The notes below the pieces were generated by a model. The model was not told where the DNA came from. It searched no databases and worked only from the letters and a program-made list of their open reading frames with translations. 64,000 nt of DNA. Source: Piliocolobus tephrosceles. Taxonomy: Eukaryota; Chordata; Mammalia; Primates; Cercopithecidae. Below are positions 25,302 to 38,822 of the stretch, piece after piece. Every line of letters starts with the position of its first letter. Within the stretch, counting starts at the first letter, position 1. The translations under genes and the position numbers were made by a program. Location of the stretch: assembly GCF_002776525.5 (NCBI RefSeq), contig NC_045441.1, forward strand, positions 122,493,655 to 122,557,654, given 5' to 3'.

Positions 25302-26435
25302 TTTCTGTGAGAGGTTTTTTTTTTTTAAAATCATAGTTTATAAGTTATAGTTTGCAAAATATATTGTTTAAATGATGCAACAGTCCTATGATGTAGTTAG
25401 GGCAGGTACTGTGTGATTACTATTACAATTGTTATATTTAGATCATTAAGTTTAAGTGTGTGATCAGATATAAAACATTTACTTACAAAATGCAAAGTCA
25501 AGGCACAGGTTGGCAGAAGCAAGTAACCCATTAAAAGAAAAATGATTAGCATCCGCTTAGCTTTCCTACATATTAATGAAGAAAAGAAATGACATAATAA
25601 AGAACTGAGCAAATAATGGACAATTCAATGAAGAGTCCCTTTCCATGGAAAAATTGGCATTTATCTGATGGAGATTTAAGTATCTAGAATATGTTAAGAA
25701 CCTCTATAAATCAGTAAAACAAGCTAATAGAATAATAGGCAAAATTATGAACAGTTTGCATAAGGGGAATCCAATGCTAATAAATATACGAAAAACCACT
25801 TATATTCTAGTTAATCAGGTATTATCTTTACAATCACTTTACAGATATGGAAGCTGAATGCAGGTAGGTTGAGCGGTTTGGCCAGGTTCAGCCAAGATGG
25901 TAATTGTTGGAGCCTGGCCTCATGCTGTTCCCAGACTAAATATGTAGGGCATGTATTTTGCAAGCCTTTCTCTTTTTCTCCTCAGTCACAGTATTTTGTA
26001 ATGCACAGAGAAACTAATGTCTAATTTAGATGTAGTAGTTCAACTATAACTTAGGTAGAAGGATGGGAGAAGTGTGGAGAAAAGCCAATAATTGTAGTAA
26101 AATGTTGGTTTAAGCTTTTGGACTCCCAGTATGTCTTTTCATTTGGCAAACTGCCTTTGGAACATTTTGACTGAGCAGTTACTCCCAGGGAACACAGGTA
26201 TTTCATTTGTGGCCTCTTTATTCATTTTATTCATGCTTCTGCTGGGATTGCATGAATATGACTATAATGAAACTGGACTTCTTAGTTCTTTTCTTTTTGG
26301 TACAAGCATAGGTTAAGCAATAAAAACCTAAAGAGAACACAAATTAAATGATTTTTTTGCTGCTATTTTCTTGATGTGCATTTTATTCCATAAAGTTTTG
26401 TTCTGAGACTTAATATATATCTTAAGAATTTGGAT
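25302..26435. other. Intron, with MIR trace near 25810-25950
   Basis: Around 25810-25950 'actttacagatatggaagct', 'cagccaagatggtaa' and 'cctcatgctgttcccagact' fit a decayed sense MIR. The rest of this 1.1 kb is unclassified. Confidence 0.5.
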
Positions 26436-28489
<2,054 letters not shown>

Positions 28490-28622
28490 TTCACTCTATA
28501 ATATATCCTGGAAATCATTCTGTATTAGTTTATAGAGGTTCTGCTCACTCTTTAGTGTTCTTTTTATATCTGCATAGTACTCTGTTGGGTTGATTTATCA
28601 TAGGTCAACCACTCTGTTGTTG
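28490..28622 (-). mobile_element. Old L1 (L1M-type) fragment, antisense, left part
   Basis: 'cattctgtattagtttatag' and 'tctgcatagtactctgttgg' match the degenerate 3' UTR pattern of old L1s read backwards. The fragment resumes at 29084-29225 and again at about 30450-30710, having been split by two later insertions. Confidence 0.6.
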
Positions 28623-29069
28623 CTCTTTTTTATACTTTAAGTTCAGGGATACATGTGCAGGTTTGTTATGTAGGTAAGTGTGTGTCATGCGGGTTTGTTG
28701 TATAGATTATTTCATCACTCAGGTATTAAGCCTAGTACCCACTAGTTATTTTTTCTGATTCTTTCCCTCCTACCACCCTCCACTCTCCACTCTCGATGGG
28801 CCCCAGTGTGCATTGTTCCCCTCTATATGTCCCTGTGTTCTCATCATTTAGCTCCTACTCATTAAGTGAGAACATGTGTTATTTGGTTTTCAGTTCCTGC
28901 GTTAGTTTGCTACGGATAATGGCCTCCAGCTTCATCCATGTCCCTGCAAAAGGACATGATCTCATTCTTTTTCGGTGATGTAATATTCCATGTTGTATAT
29001 GTACTACATTATCTCTATCCAGTCTGTCATTGTTGGGCATTTAGGTTGATTTCATGTCTTTGCTATTGT
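28623..29069 (-). mobile_element. L1 (L1P-class) 3' end, antisense, 5'-truncated, nested
   Basis: The text runs tatactttaagttcagggat, acatgtgcaggtttgttatg, 'tcatccatgtccctgcaaaaggacatgatc', the 3' UTR of primate L1 read backwards. The host sequence aaccactct-ttgt occurs at 28607-28620 and 29070-29083, marking the insertion into the older L1. Confidence 0.88.
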
Positions 29070-29230
29070 AACCACTCTTTTGTATGAGTATTTAGATTGT
29101 TTTCAGTATTTTGCCATCAAGCAGTGGTGGAATAAATAACATGCATGTGTATTTTCATGTTGTTGGAGGTGTGTCATTAAATTTCTAGAAGAGGGATAGC
29201 TCAATCAGAAGGTAAGCCCATATGTATGGA
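29070..29230 (-). mobile_element. Old L1 fragment, antisense, middle part
   Basis: Continuation of the old L1 interrupted at 28622: 'gtattttgccatcaagcagtggtggaataaataacatgc' then 'agggatagctcaatcagaag'. The latter text normally precedes the part found at 30450. Confidence 0.55.
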
Positions 29231-30445
29231 ATCTTTTTTTATAGCTTAAAATTTTTTTTAATGTTTTAAAAAACTCATGAAATTTACTATCAACTATTTC
29301 AAAGTAGACAGTTCAGTGGTGTTAAGTATGTTCACATTGTTGTGCAGCCAGTCTCCAGAACTGTCTCATCTTGCAAAGCTGGAACTGTGTGCCCATTAAA
29401 CAACTCCTCTTTGTCTGCCCCCACCAACCCCTGGTGGCCACCATTCTACTTTCTGTTTCTATGAATTCGACTACTGTGGATACCTCATATAAGTGGAATC
29501 ATGTAGTATTTGTCTTTTGTAACTAGTTATTTCACTTAGCGTAGTATTTTTAGTATTCATCCATGTTGTACCCTATATCAGAATTTCCTTCCTTTTCAAG
29601 GCTGAATAATACTCCATTGTATATATACTATATTTTGTTTATCCATTCGTGTGTCAATGAACATTTGGCTATTGTGATAGTGGTGCTGTGAACACGAGTG
29701 TGCCAATATTTCCTTGAGATCGTGCTTTCAATTCTTCTGAATATATACCTAGAATTGAATTGCTAGATCATATGGTAATTCTATATTTAATTTTCTGGGC
29801 ATCTGCCATGCTGTTTTCACAGCAGGTATACCGTTTTATATTCTCAACAACAGTGTACAAAGGTTCTACTTCTCTGTATCCTTGTCAACACTTGCCATTT
29901 TCTATATTTTTTTCTTTTGATAGTAGTCATCCTAATGGGTATGAGGATATATCTGGTTATTGTTTTGATTTGCATTTCTGTAATGATACTGATGCTGGAC
30001 ATTTTTTCATGTGCTTGTTGCTTATTTGTAGGTCATCTTTGGAGAAATACCTACTCAAGTCCTTTGCCCATTTTAAAATTGGATTATTTGTTTTTGTTTC
30101 CGTTGAGTGGCAGAGGCTCTTTATATGTTCTGTATATTAACACGTTTTCAGATGTGTGATTTTCAAATATTTTCTTCCATTTTATAGGTTGCCTTTTCGC
30201 TCTGTTGACTATGTACATTGATGCACAGAAGTTTTAAATTTTGATGTAGTCTAGTTTTACTTTTGTCTGTGCTTTTTATGTCATATCTTGGAAATCCTTG
30301 CCAAATCCGATGTTATGAGGCCTACTCCCTGTGTTTTCTTCTGAGAGTTTTATAGTTTTAGGTCTTATGTTAGGTCTTTGATCCACTTTGGGTTACTTTT
30401 TGTATATGGTATAAGGTCAGCATCTATGCTCATGTATAGTGTTAT
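29231..30445 (-). mobile_element. L1 (L1M-type) 3' end of ORF2 and 3' UTR, antisense, nested
   Basis: The piece runs from 'aagtagacagttcagtggtg' (3' UTR) through 'tccatgttgtaccctatatc' and 'caacaacagtgtacaaaggt' to 'ggtcttatgttaggtctttg'. This is the backwards order of an older L1 3' end. It interrupts another old L1. Confidence 0.75.
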
Positions 30446-30715
30446 TAGGTCTTGCCAAATGCTCCCCCAAAGAGAGTAGTACCAGTCTGCATTCCCACCA
30501 CCTGTGCATCATAGTACCTGTTTCCGCACAGCCTTCCCAACAGAATGTGTTTTCATTTTACAATTTTTGCCAATCTGAGAAGTAAATAATGTTATCACAG
30601 TGTTGTTTAATTTTCATTTCTATAATTATGTATAACATTTGAACAATTTCTGATATGTTTAAGGTTTATTTTTATATATTTTGGTGAATTATGTATTTTT
30701 TTCAATCTTTCTGTT
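30446..30715 (-). mobile_element. Old L1 fragment, antisense, right part
   Basis: 'cttgccaaatgctcccccaa', 'ctgcattcccaccacctgtg' and 'gccaatctgagaagtaaata' continue the old L1 seen at 28490 and 29070. Confidence 0.6.
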
Positions 30716-30955
<240 letters not shown>

Positions 30956-33900
30956 TGAGGTCGAGGAGCTTTTTGGATGAATCTTTGGGATTTTCTAGGT
31001 ATATGATCATCATATCATCAGTAAACAGGGACAGTTTGATTTCCTCTTTACTAATTTGGATGCCCTTTATTTCTTTTTCTTGTCTAATTGCTCTGGCTAG
31101 GACTTCCAGTAGTGTGTTGAACTGAAAAGCTGAAACTGGGTGTCCTTGTCTTGTTCTAGTTCTCAGGGGAAGTGCTTTCAACTTTTTCCCATTCAGAATT
31201 ATGTTGGCTATGGGTTTGTCATAGATGGCTTTTATTATGTTAAGATATTTCCTTTCTATGCTGATTTTGCAGAGAGTTTTAATCATAAAGTGATGCTAGA
31301 TTTTGTCAATTGTTTTTTCTGCATCTATTGAGATGATCCTGTGATTTTTGTTTTTAATTCGGTTCATGTGTATCACATTTATTGCCTTTGGGATGTTAAA
31401 CTATCCCTGCATCTCTTCTGTGAAGCCCACTTGATCACGGTGGATTATCTTTTTGATATGCTGTTGAAATTCAGTTAGCTAGTATTTTTTTTTTTTTTTT
31501 TTTTTTTGAGGATTTTTGTGTCTGTGTTCATTGGGGATATTGGTATGTACTTCTTTTTCTGTTATGCCGTTTCCTGGTTTTGGTAATAGGATGATACTGG
31601 CTTCATAGAATGATTTAAGGAAGATTCCCTCTTTTTCTATCTTGTGGAATAGTGTCTATAGGATTGATGCTAATTCTTCTTTGAATGTCTGATAGAATTT
31701 GCTGTGAATCTGTCTGGTCCTGGACTTTTTTTTGTTGGCAGTTTTTTAATTACCACTTCAGTCTTGCTGCTTGTTATTGGTTTGTTTAGAGTTTTCATTT
31801 CTTTCTGGTTTAATCTAGGAGGGTTGTATATTTCTAGGAACTTTTCCATCTCCTCTAGGTTTTCTAGTTACTGCTCATAAAGGTGTTCGTAGCCTTGAAA
31901 GATCTTTTATATTTCTTTGGTATTGGTTGTAATATCTCCCATTTCATGTCTAATTCAGCTTATTTCGATCTTCTTCTTTTCTTGATTAATCTTGCTAATG
32001 TTCTATCAATTTTATTTATCTTTTCAAGAAACCAGCTTTTTTTTTTTTTGTATTTTATTTACTTATTTATTTTTGTTATTTGTTTCAATTTCATTTAGTT
32101 CTGTGCTGATCTTGGTTCTTTTCTGTGGCTGGGTTTGGGTTGGGTTTGTTCTTGATTCTCTGGTTGCTTAAGGTGTGACCTGAGATTGTCTGTTTGTGCT
32201 CTTTCAGACTTTTTGATGTAGGTGTTCAATACTATGAACTTTGCTCTTAGCACCACTTTTGCTATATCCCAGAAGTTTTGATAGATTGTGTCACTGTTAC
32301 TGTTTAGTTCAAAGAATTTTCAGATTTCTGTCTTGATTTCCTTGTTGATGCAAAGACTATTCAGGAGCAGGTTATTTAATTTCTCTGTATTTGTATTGTT
32401 TTGAGGGTTCCTTTTGGAGTTGATTTCCAGTTTTATTCCACTGTGGTCTGAGAGAGTACTTGTTATAATTTTGATTTCCTTAAACTTGTTGAGACTTGCT
32501 TTGTGGCCTATCATAAGGTCTGTCTTGGAGAATGTTCCATGTGCCACTGAATAGAATGTATATTCTGCAGTTGTTGGATAGAATGAGAACATAAATATCT
32601 GTTATGTCCATTTGTTCTATGGTATGGTTAAGTCCATTGATTCTTTGTTGACTTTCTGTCTTAACGACCTTTCTAGTGCTGTCAGTGGAGTATTGAAGTC
32701 CACCACTACTATCGTGTTGCTGTCTATCTCATTTCCTAAGTCTAGTAGGAAATATTTTATAAATTTGGGAGCTTCAGTGTTAGCTACATATAATTTAGAA
32801 TTGTGGTATTTTCCTGTTGGATTAGTCCTTTTATCATTATCTAATGTCCCTCTTTGTCTGTTTTAGCTGCTGTTGCTTTAAAGTTTGTTTTGTCTGATAT
32901 AAAAATAGCTATTCTTGCTCACATTTCCTGTCCATGTGCATGGAATATCTTTTTCTACCCTTTTATGTTAGATTTATGTGAGTTCTTATGTGTCAGGTGA
33001 GTCTCTTGAAGATGGCAGATACTTGGTTGGTGAGTTCTTATCCATTCCGCCATTCTGTATCTTTTACGTGGAGCATTTAGGCCATTTACTTTCAACATTA
33101 GTATTGAGATGTGAGGTACTGTTCTATTCATCATGCTATTTGTTGCTTGAATACCTTGTTTTTTTTTTTCATTGTGTTATTGTTTTATAGGCCCTGTGAA
33201 GTTTATGATTTAAGAAGGTTTTGTTTTGTTGTATTTTCAGTATTTGCTTCCAGATTTAGAGCTCCTTTTAGCAATTCTTGTGGTGGCTTAGTAGTGGCGA
33301 ATTCTCTTAGCATTTGTTTGTCTGAAAAAGACTATCTTTCCTTCATTTTTGAAGCTTAGTTTTGCTGGATATGAAATTCTTGGTTAATAATTGTTTTGTT
33401 TAAGGAGGCTAAATATAGGACCTCAATCCCTTCCAGCTTGTAGGTTTCTGCTGAGAAATCTGTTAATCTGATAGGTTACCTGATGCTTTTGCCTCACAGC
33501 TGTTAAGATTCTTTCCTTTGTCTTGACTTTAGATAACCTAATGACTGTATGCCTGAGTGGTGATCTCTTTGCTATGAATTTACCGTGTGTTCTTTGAGTT
33601 TCTTATATTTGGATGTCTAGATCTCTAGCTAGGCCAGGAAAGTTTTCCTTGATTATTCCCTCAAGTAAGTTTTCCAAACTTTTAGATTTCTCTTCTTCCT
33701 CAGGAACACCAATTAATTTTAGGTTTGGTTGTTTAACATAATTCCAGATTTCTTGGAAGCTTTGTTCATTTTTTTTTTTTTTTGATTCTTTGTCTCTGTC
33801 AGATTGGATTAATTCGAAAGCCTTGTCTTTGAGCTCTGAAGTTCTTTCTTCTACTTGTTTAATTCTATTGTTGAAACTTTCCAGTGTATTTTGCATATCT

Positions 33901-34470
33901 CTGAATGTGTCTTTTATTTCCAGAGGTTGTGATTGTTTTTTATTTATGATATCTATTTCTCTCAAGATTGTTACATCCATAGCTTGCATTAATTTTTAAA
34001 TTTGTTTTTTACCTTTCTCTGGTGCCTCCTTGAGTAGCTTAATAATTGACCTTCTGAATTCTTTTTCTGTCAATTCAGTGATTTCTGCTTGGTTTGGATC
34101 CATCGCTAGTGAGCTACTGTGATCTTTTGGGGATGTTACAGAACCTTGTTTTGTCATATTACCAGAATTGTTTTTCTGGTTTCTTCTCATTTGGTTAGAC
34201 TATGTCAGAGAAAGGATCTGGGACTCAAGAACTGCTGTTTAGATTTTTTTGTCCCACAGCATGATCCCTTGATGTGGTGCTCTCTGCATTCCCCTATGGT
34301 TGGGGCTTCCTGACTGCTGGACTGCTGTGATTGTTATTGCTCTTCTGGGTCTAGCCACCCAGCAGAGCTACCAGGCTATGGGCTGGTACTTGGGGGTGTC
34401 TTCAGAGAGTCCCGTGATGTGATCTGTCTTCAGATCTCTCCGCTGGTCTCTCAGCCAGCACTTGCTCCAG
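30956..34470 (-). mobile_element. L1 (older L1P-class), antisense, lacking the 3' half of ORF2
   Basis: Right to left: part of a 5' UTR near 34300-34470, ORF1 remnants at 34190-33603 (coiled-coil text RIKQVEERTSELKD, then QSFQEIWNYVKQPNLKLIGV), and ORF2 from about 33500 to the reverse transcriptase at 31286-30956 ([35 protein letters not shown]). The catalytic region reads FTDD where L1 normally has FADD. Stops and shifts break both ORFs. A T run at about 31486-31507 is an expansion inside ORF2. The remaining ORF2 3' part and 3' UTR are absent at the Alu junction. Confidence 0.88.
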
Positions 34471-34890
34471 TTACCACCACCACACTTGGCTAATTTTTGT
34501 ATTTTTTGTAGAAAAGGCTTCCTATGTAGCCTATGCTGAACTCGAGCTCCTGGGCTCAAGTGATCCTCCCACCTTGGCCTCCCAATGTGATGGGATTACA
34601 GACATGAGCCATGCACTAGACTTAATCTTGTCTTTTCCTTCTGTTGTTTTTTTCTGAGTTTCATCACTTCCTTCTCACTTGTTCATGTTTTTTGTTCATG
34701 TTTTTTGTCCATGTCTTTTCTTAGTTTTGGAATTTCTGGCTCAAGGTAGCTTTTCATATCCCTCATCCTGCCTATTTCTTTATCTGTACTTTGTTCTCTA
34801 TTTTGGTGTCTTGTATTTCCTCAGTGTTTCCTATGAATTACTCATTTGAGCCCCTCTCTTGGACATTTAATAATTTATTATTTATCTTTG
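34471..34890 (-). repeat. Partial Alu plus flank: first copy of a ~550-bp-offset duplication
   Basis: 34478-34618 is an antisense Alu part (cacttggctaatttttgtat to 'gattacagacatgagccatg'). 34620-34760 is its flank, with 'cttttcttagttttggaatt' and 'tctggctcaaggtag'. The same pair occurs about 551-556 bp further on. Confidence 0.75.
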
Positions 34891-34892
34891 AT

Positions 34893-35188
34893 TTTTTTTT
34901 TTTTTGAGAAAGGGTCCTGCTCGGTTACCCGGGCTGGAGAGCAGTGGTGCAATCATACCTCTCTGCAGCCTTGAACCTAGGCTCAAAGGGATCCTTCTGC
35001 CTTAGCCTCCCAAATAGCACTACAGACGTGAGCAACCACATTTGGCCAACTTTTTTATTTTTGTTTTTTTGTAGAGATGAGGTCTCACTATGTTGCCCAG
35101 GATGGTCTCAAACTCCTGGCTTCAAGAAGGTCTCCTATTTTGGCCTCCCAATATACTGGAATTACAGGCGTGAGTCAGAGCACCCGGC
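34893..35188 (-). mobile_element. Antisense old Alu (AluJ-like), complete
   Basis: The element runs from a T run and 'gagaaagggtcctgctcggt' to 'gagtcagagcacccggcc'. Both monomers are present and diverged. Confidence 0.88.
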
Positions 35189-36249
35189 CTAATTTTGTCT
35201 TTTTCTTCCATTTCTTTTCTGAGGGTCATCTTTTCTCTTCACACTTTCCTGTTTTTTGTCCGTATCTTTTCTTAGTTTTTGAATTTCTGGCTCAAGGTGG
35301 CTTTTCCCATCCCAAATTCTTGTTTGAGTATATTGGTTCCTTCTGGAATGTTGCCTTCTAGTTTTCTTGTGGTTCATGGTTGTTTTGTTGAAGGGAATTT
35401 ACCCCTGTTGCTGTGTGTTGGATATTCTGTCTTTTTAAAATAATACTTCAGTGTGAGTCTGTTCATCATTATTTTCTGTTCATTTTTATGATATTGGGGT
35501 GTTTTATAGGATTTTTAGCTCATTGGCTCCCTCTTCTGTCACTATAGCAAAGTCCAGATTTTTGTTTGTTTTGGTGGCAGCGGAAGGTTGTATGGTCTCT
35601 GAATTTTAGCTCTCTTGTCATCGGTAGAATTCCAAAATTTCCCCCTTTTTCCTGTTTCTCTTTTAGCCATCCAATAGCCAAAGGGCATTTCTCTCTTCCT
35701 TTTTTTTTTTTTATTATTTGTTTCCTAGAAGGTACGTGTTTCAAAAACTGGTCCTTAAGATTGTGTCTGCTTTTACATCCCATCCCTATAGTCAGCTCTC
35801 TTATCTGTCTGGATACCTTTTAAGTATTTTGAAACTTAGGGTTGAGTTTGTCTTTCCTCTGATGGTTTTAGATCAACCTTAAGTTCATCACTAATTCCCT
35901 TCTCTCTTTGTTACGGTTTTTCACGTTCTACCTTTGTTTGCAATAAAGCCTTCTGGCAGATCAAGGGCAGAGGAGGAGCATGAGAGATCACTTGCTGGGA
36001 TTAGGTGTTTTCTTTCTTATTTTTATTTACAGTTGTTTTGGATTTTGGTCAGTTTCTGTTTTCTAGTGATCCTGAGGACATGGTTTTTGTGTAGCTTTGC
36101 TTCTTCTTTTTCTTGTTCTCTATTGCTTCTGGAGGAAATATTGAAAGATGGAGACATAAGCAACCACCATTGTCAGCCTGGGAGTTTCCAAAGCCAAACG
36201 TTTTAAAAGTGCCTTTTTAACTATTTTTCTTAATTTTGAGTTTTGATAT
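35189..36249 (-). mobile_element. Probable 5' region of an old L1, antisense; second copy of the duplication at its start
   Basis: 35189-35330 repeats the flank seen at 34620-34760. Read on the minus strand, the region is A-rich with lysine-rich broken frames (for example KSHLEPEIQKLRKDTDKKQE at 35300-35200). This suggests an old L1 5' UTR/ORF1 start, but the assignment is weak. Nothing else of note is visible up to 36249. Confidence 0.4.
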
Positions 36250-36450
36250 TACATTTCGTCACATTATCTCATTAAATTTGCATACCTCTGAGCTACACTT
36301 ATTATCTCCATTTCACAGATGAAGAAATCAAGGTCCAGCAAGATTAAATGACTCAAGGGAGATCACACAGCTAGAAATGATAGAGATTCTAATCAGCTCT
36401 GAAATTGTATGATGCCAAGCTCATGTTCTTTCCACTACATCTTGCCATCT
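36250..36450 (+). mobile_element. MIR SINE, sense
   Basis: 'ttatctccatttcacagatg', 'aagaaatcaaggtccagcaa', 'ctcaagggagatcacacagc' and 'atgttctttccactacatct' make up the standard MIR order. Confidence 0.88.
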
Positions 36451-38293
36451 CTCTGGGTAACTGAAGTTAGAAAACCCATGCATTAACGAAATACTGCAAC
36501 CTAAAACATTTTAGTGATTATAAACTGTCAATTTATTCATCTGTTCCTTATCCCTCCTATTATCTTGTATTCCTGTTATATTTTTAGTAGCCTCTTCTCC
36601 ACTGGCTGCTACTCCTTGACCTTCTAAGGTACATTTTCTTTCCTGTAAATGAGATCATGTACAATAAGTGCTGTCTCTTGAGAAAAATGATTCAACAGAT
36701 GTCAATTTTGTTTATTTTATTTATTTATTTTCCTAATAGAGCTTTCTATTCTATCTCCCCTTAAAGCAGACCTACTATCATTCCCCTCTTGGCTCACTTT
36801 CACTTACGGGAGGACCTGTGCACACTCCCCTGGCTTTCAAAACTCGCTACCCTCCCTGTGCAAACTCCCCATTTAATGGAAAGGATAGCCCCAAGTAGCA
36901 GTTGGCAACAACTTTTGGCCGCCTCCTTTCTGGAGTGGGTATTATATTGTCTGTAGTTTTCTTTAAAGTAATTTAATCTGCACCTTAGGGGTGCTTAGTT
37001 AACATTTTTGAAGTACCTTAATCATGAATCTACACTCCAGGGGTAGTTAGTTAACATTTGAAAGACCCTAATCAAAATTCTGTACTCCAGAGGCAGCCAG
37101 TGCCTCAGATATTGCTCTCAACCTGCACCAGTGGGTGCATTAATTAGAGTAAAATATGTAAGAAGTAATTTTTCACTGGTGAAGGGAATGCTATTTAAGA
37201 TATGTAGTTGGCCAGTTTCCTACACAGAGATAAGATATGAGTGGAGGCTAAGGATACAGATTTGGCAAGGGCAACAACAGCCTTCCAACCTAGGTAGGCC
37301 CTTGATTCGGTCCTGTGCTTGCTGCTTTTGATGGAGGATTCGTTTGATTGGCTCACCTGGCCTGTGGAGCGCATTAAGTTTCTATTACCCTGCATGGGCC
37401 AAATCTGGTCTTCTTCTGTCTCCTTCTCCACCCAGCGCTCATTGGACCTGTACTCCAGCTCCTCTCCATGTGTGCATTTCTTGTCCACAGAGATGTTATT
37501 CTCAATCTTGAGTCAGATGATTTCTTTTTAATTTCTTAATTTATATTTTTACATTTAATTATATTTTGAGCATATTGGATATGTTAAGTGTGAATTTATA
37601 GTGCCATTTTGATCAGAAGCACTCACATTATTTTTAAATGGTAACTTTCTGTAGGGCTTATAGATAAGTAACTTTTTTGATACTCTAGTGGTCTAATTAG
37701 ACTGGGTGATGTTTTTGAACACTTCTTTTTATATTGAATTCTATTCAATAGTGGCAGACAATTCTCATGTGATAGAGGGATAATACTCTTGAATACATGT
37801 GATTTAAGTTATGCAGATTGAAATCATATATGTGATTTTTGTGTAATTTGTGTATCATGTGTAGTATAAGGAATGACATCTACCAAGAGTTTCTATAGTA
37901 AACACTATTATTGTCCTATATCTTAGTTAATATGTACAAATATAAATGAAATAATTTAGTTTATTAAGTAAAAAGTTGAAGTATATCACCAGGGCCCTTA
38001 CCTTCTGGGGTTTGGTGATATATGTGTATGGTATGGCATATGTTACTGATCTTGTCCCACCAAACATACTGAGCAAAGGAAGTAGTCATGATGAACTGGT
38101 GGTCTATCATGATGAACTGGTGGTCTAGATTGCTTTCTGTACTTGCTAGGACATGAAGTAGTTTTTTAAATAAAATATTTAACTGTATAAATAGTCTATT
38201 TAGCTTTTTTATATGTTATTTTTTAAATGAGCCATCTATAATATAGGTATACATGTAAGTAGCTGTAGGCTATGTAACCAAGGATATATAGAC
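36451..38293. other. Intron; short imperfect 50-bp tandem array, otherwise unclassified
   Basis: At 36975-37115 a ~50-bp unit (aatctgcacc.../aatctacactcc.../attctgtactcc...) repeats three times with divergence. 37130-37530 looks repeat-derived but I cannot name it; the minus-strand frame at 37195-37488 has no known motif. A 21-bp unit is exactly duplicated at 38086-38127. Confidence 0.45.
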
Positions 38294-38605
38294 GTAAACT
38301 CTACTTTTTTTTGAGACACAGTCTTGCTGTCTTGCCCAGGCTAGAGTGCAGTGGCGCGATCTCAGCTCACTGCAGCCTCTGTCTCCTGGGTTCGAACAAT
38401 TCTCCTGCCTCAGTCTCCTGAGTAGCTGGGATTACAGGTGTGCACCACCACACCCAGCTACTTTTTGTATTTTTAGTAGAGACGGGATTTCACCATATTG
38501 GCCAGGATTGTCTCGATCTCTTGAACTTGTGATCCGCCTGCCTCGGCCTCCCAAAGTGTTGGGATTACAGGCGTGAGCCACCACGCCCAGCCTGTAAACT
38601 ATACT
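38294..38605 (-). mobile_element. Antisense Alu (AluS-like) with target-site duplication
   Basis: The body runs from 38305 (T run) to 38592. The flanking repeats gtaaactctact (38294-38305) and gtaaactatact (38594-38605) differ by one base. Confidence 0.94.
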
Positions 38606-38787
38606 TACTGGAATCATGGAATTGTAGAGAATGAAAGGACCATAGATATTATGTAGTCAATCCTTTCATGAGTCCCAGAGAGTTTTAGCTATGCCCTCCT
38701 TTCATGATTCCATTCTTAGCTTCAATCACAGAGATGATTTATAGCCATTTAGACATATATACCAATATATCCTTATCCCTATATATA

Positions 38788-38822
<35 letters not shown>

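Noticed and set aside
38789..38820. (TG)n tract as a regulatory Z-DNA element
   Set aside because: A common microsatellite; nothing nearby supports a specific role.
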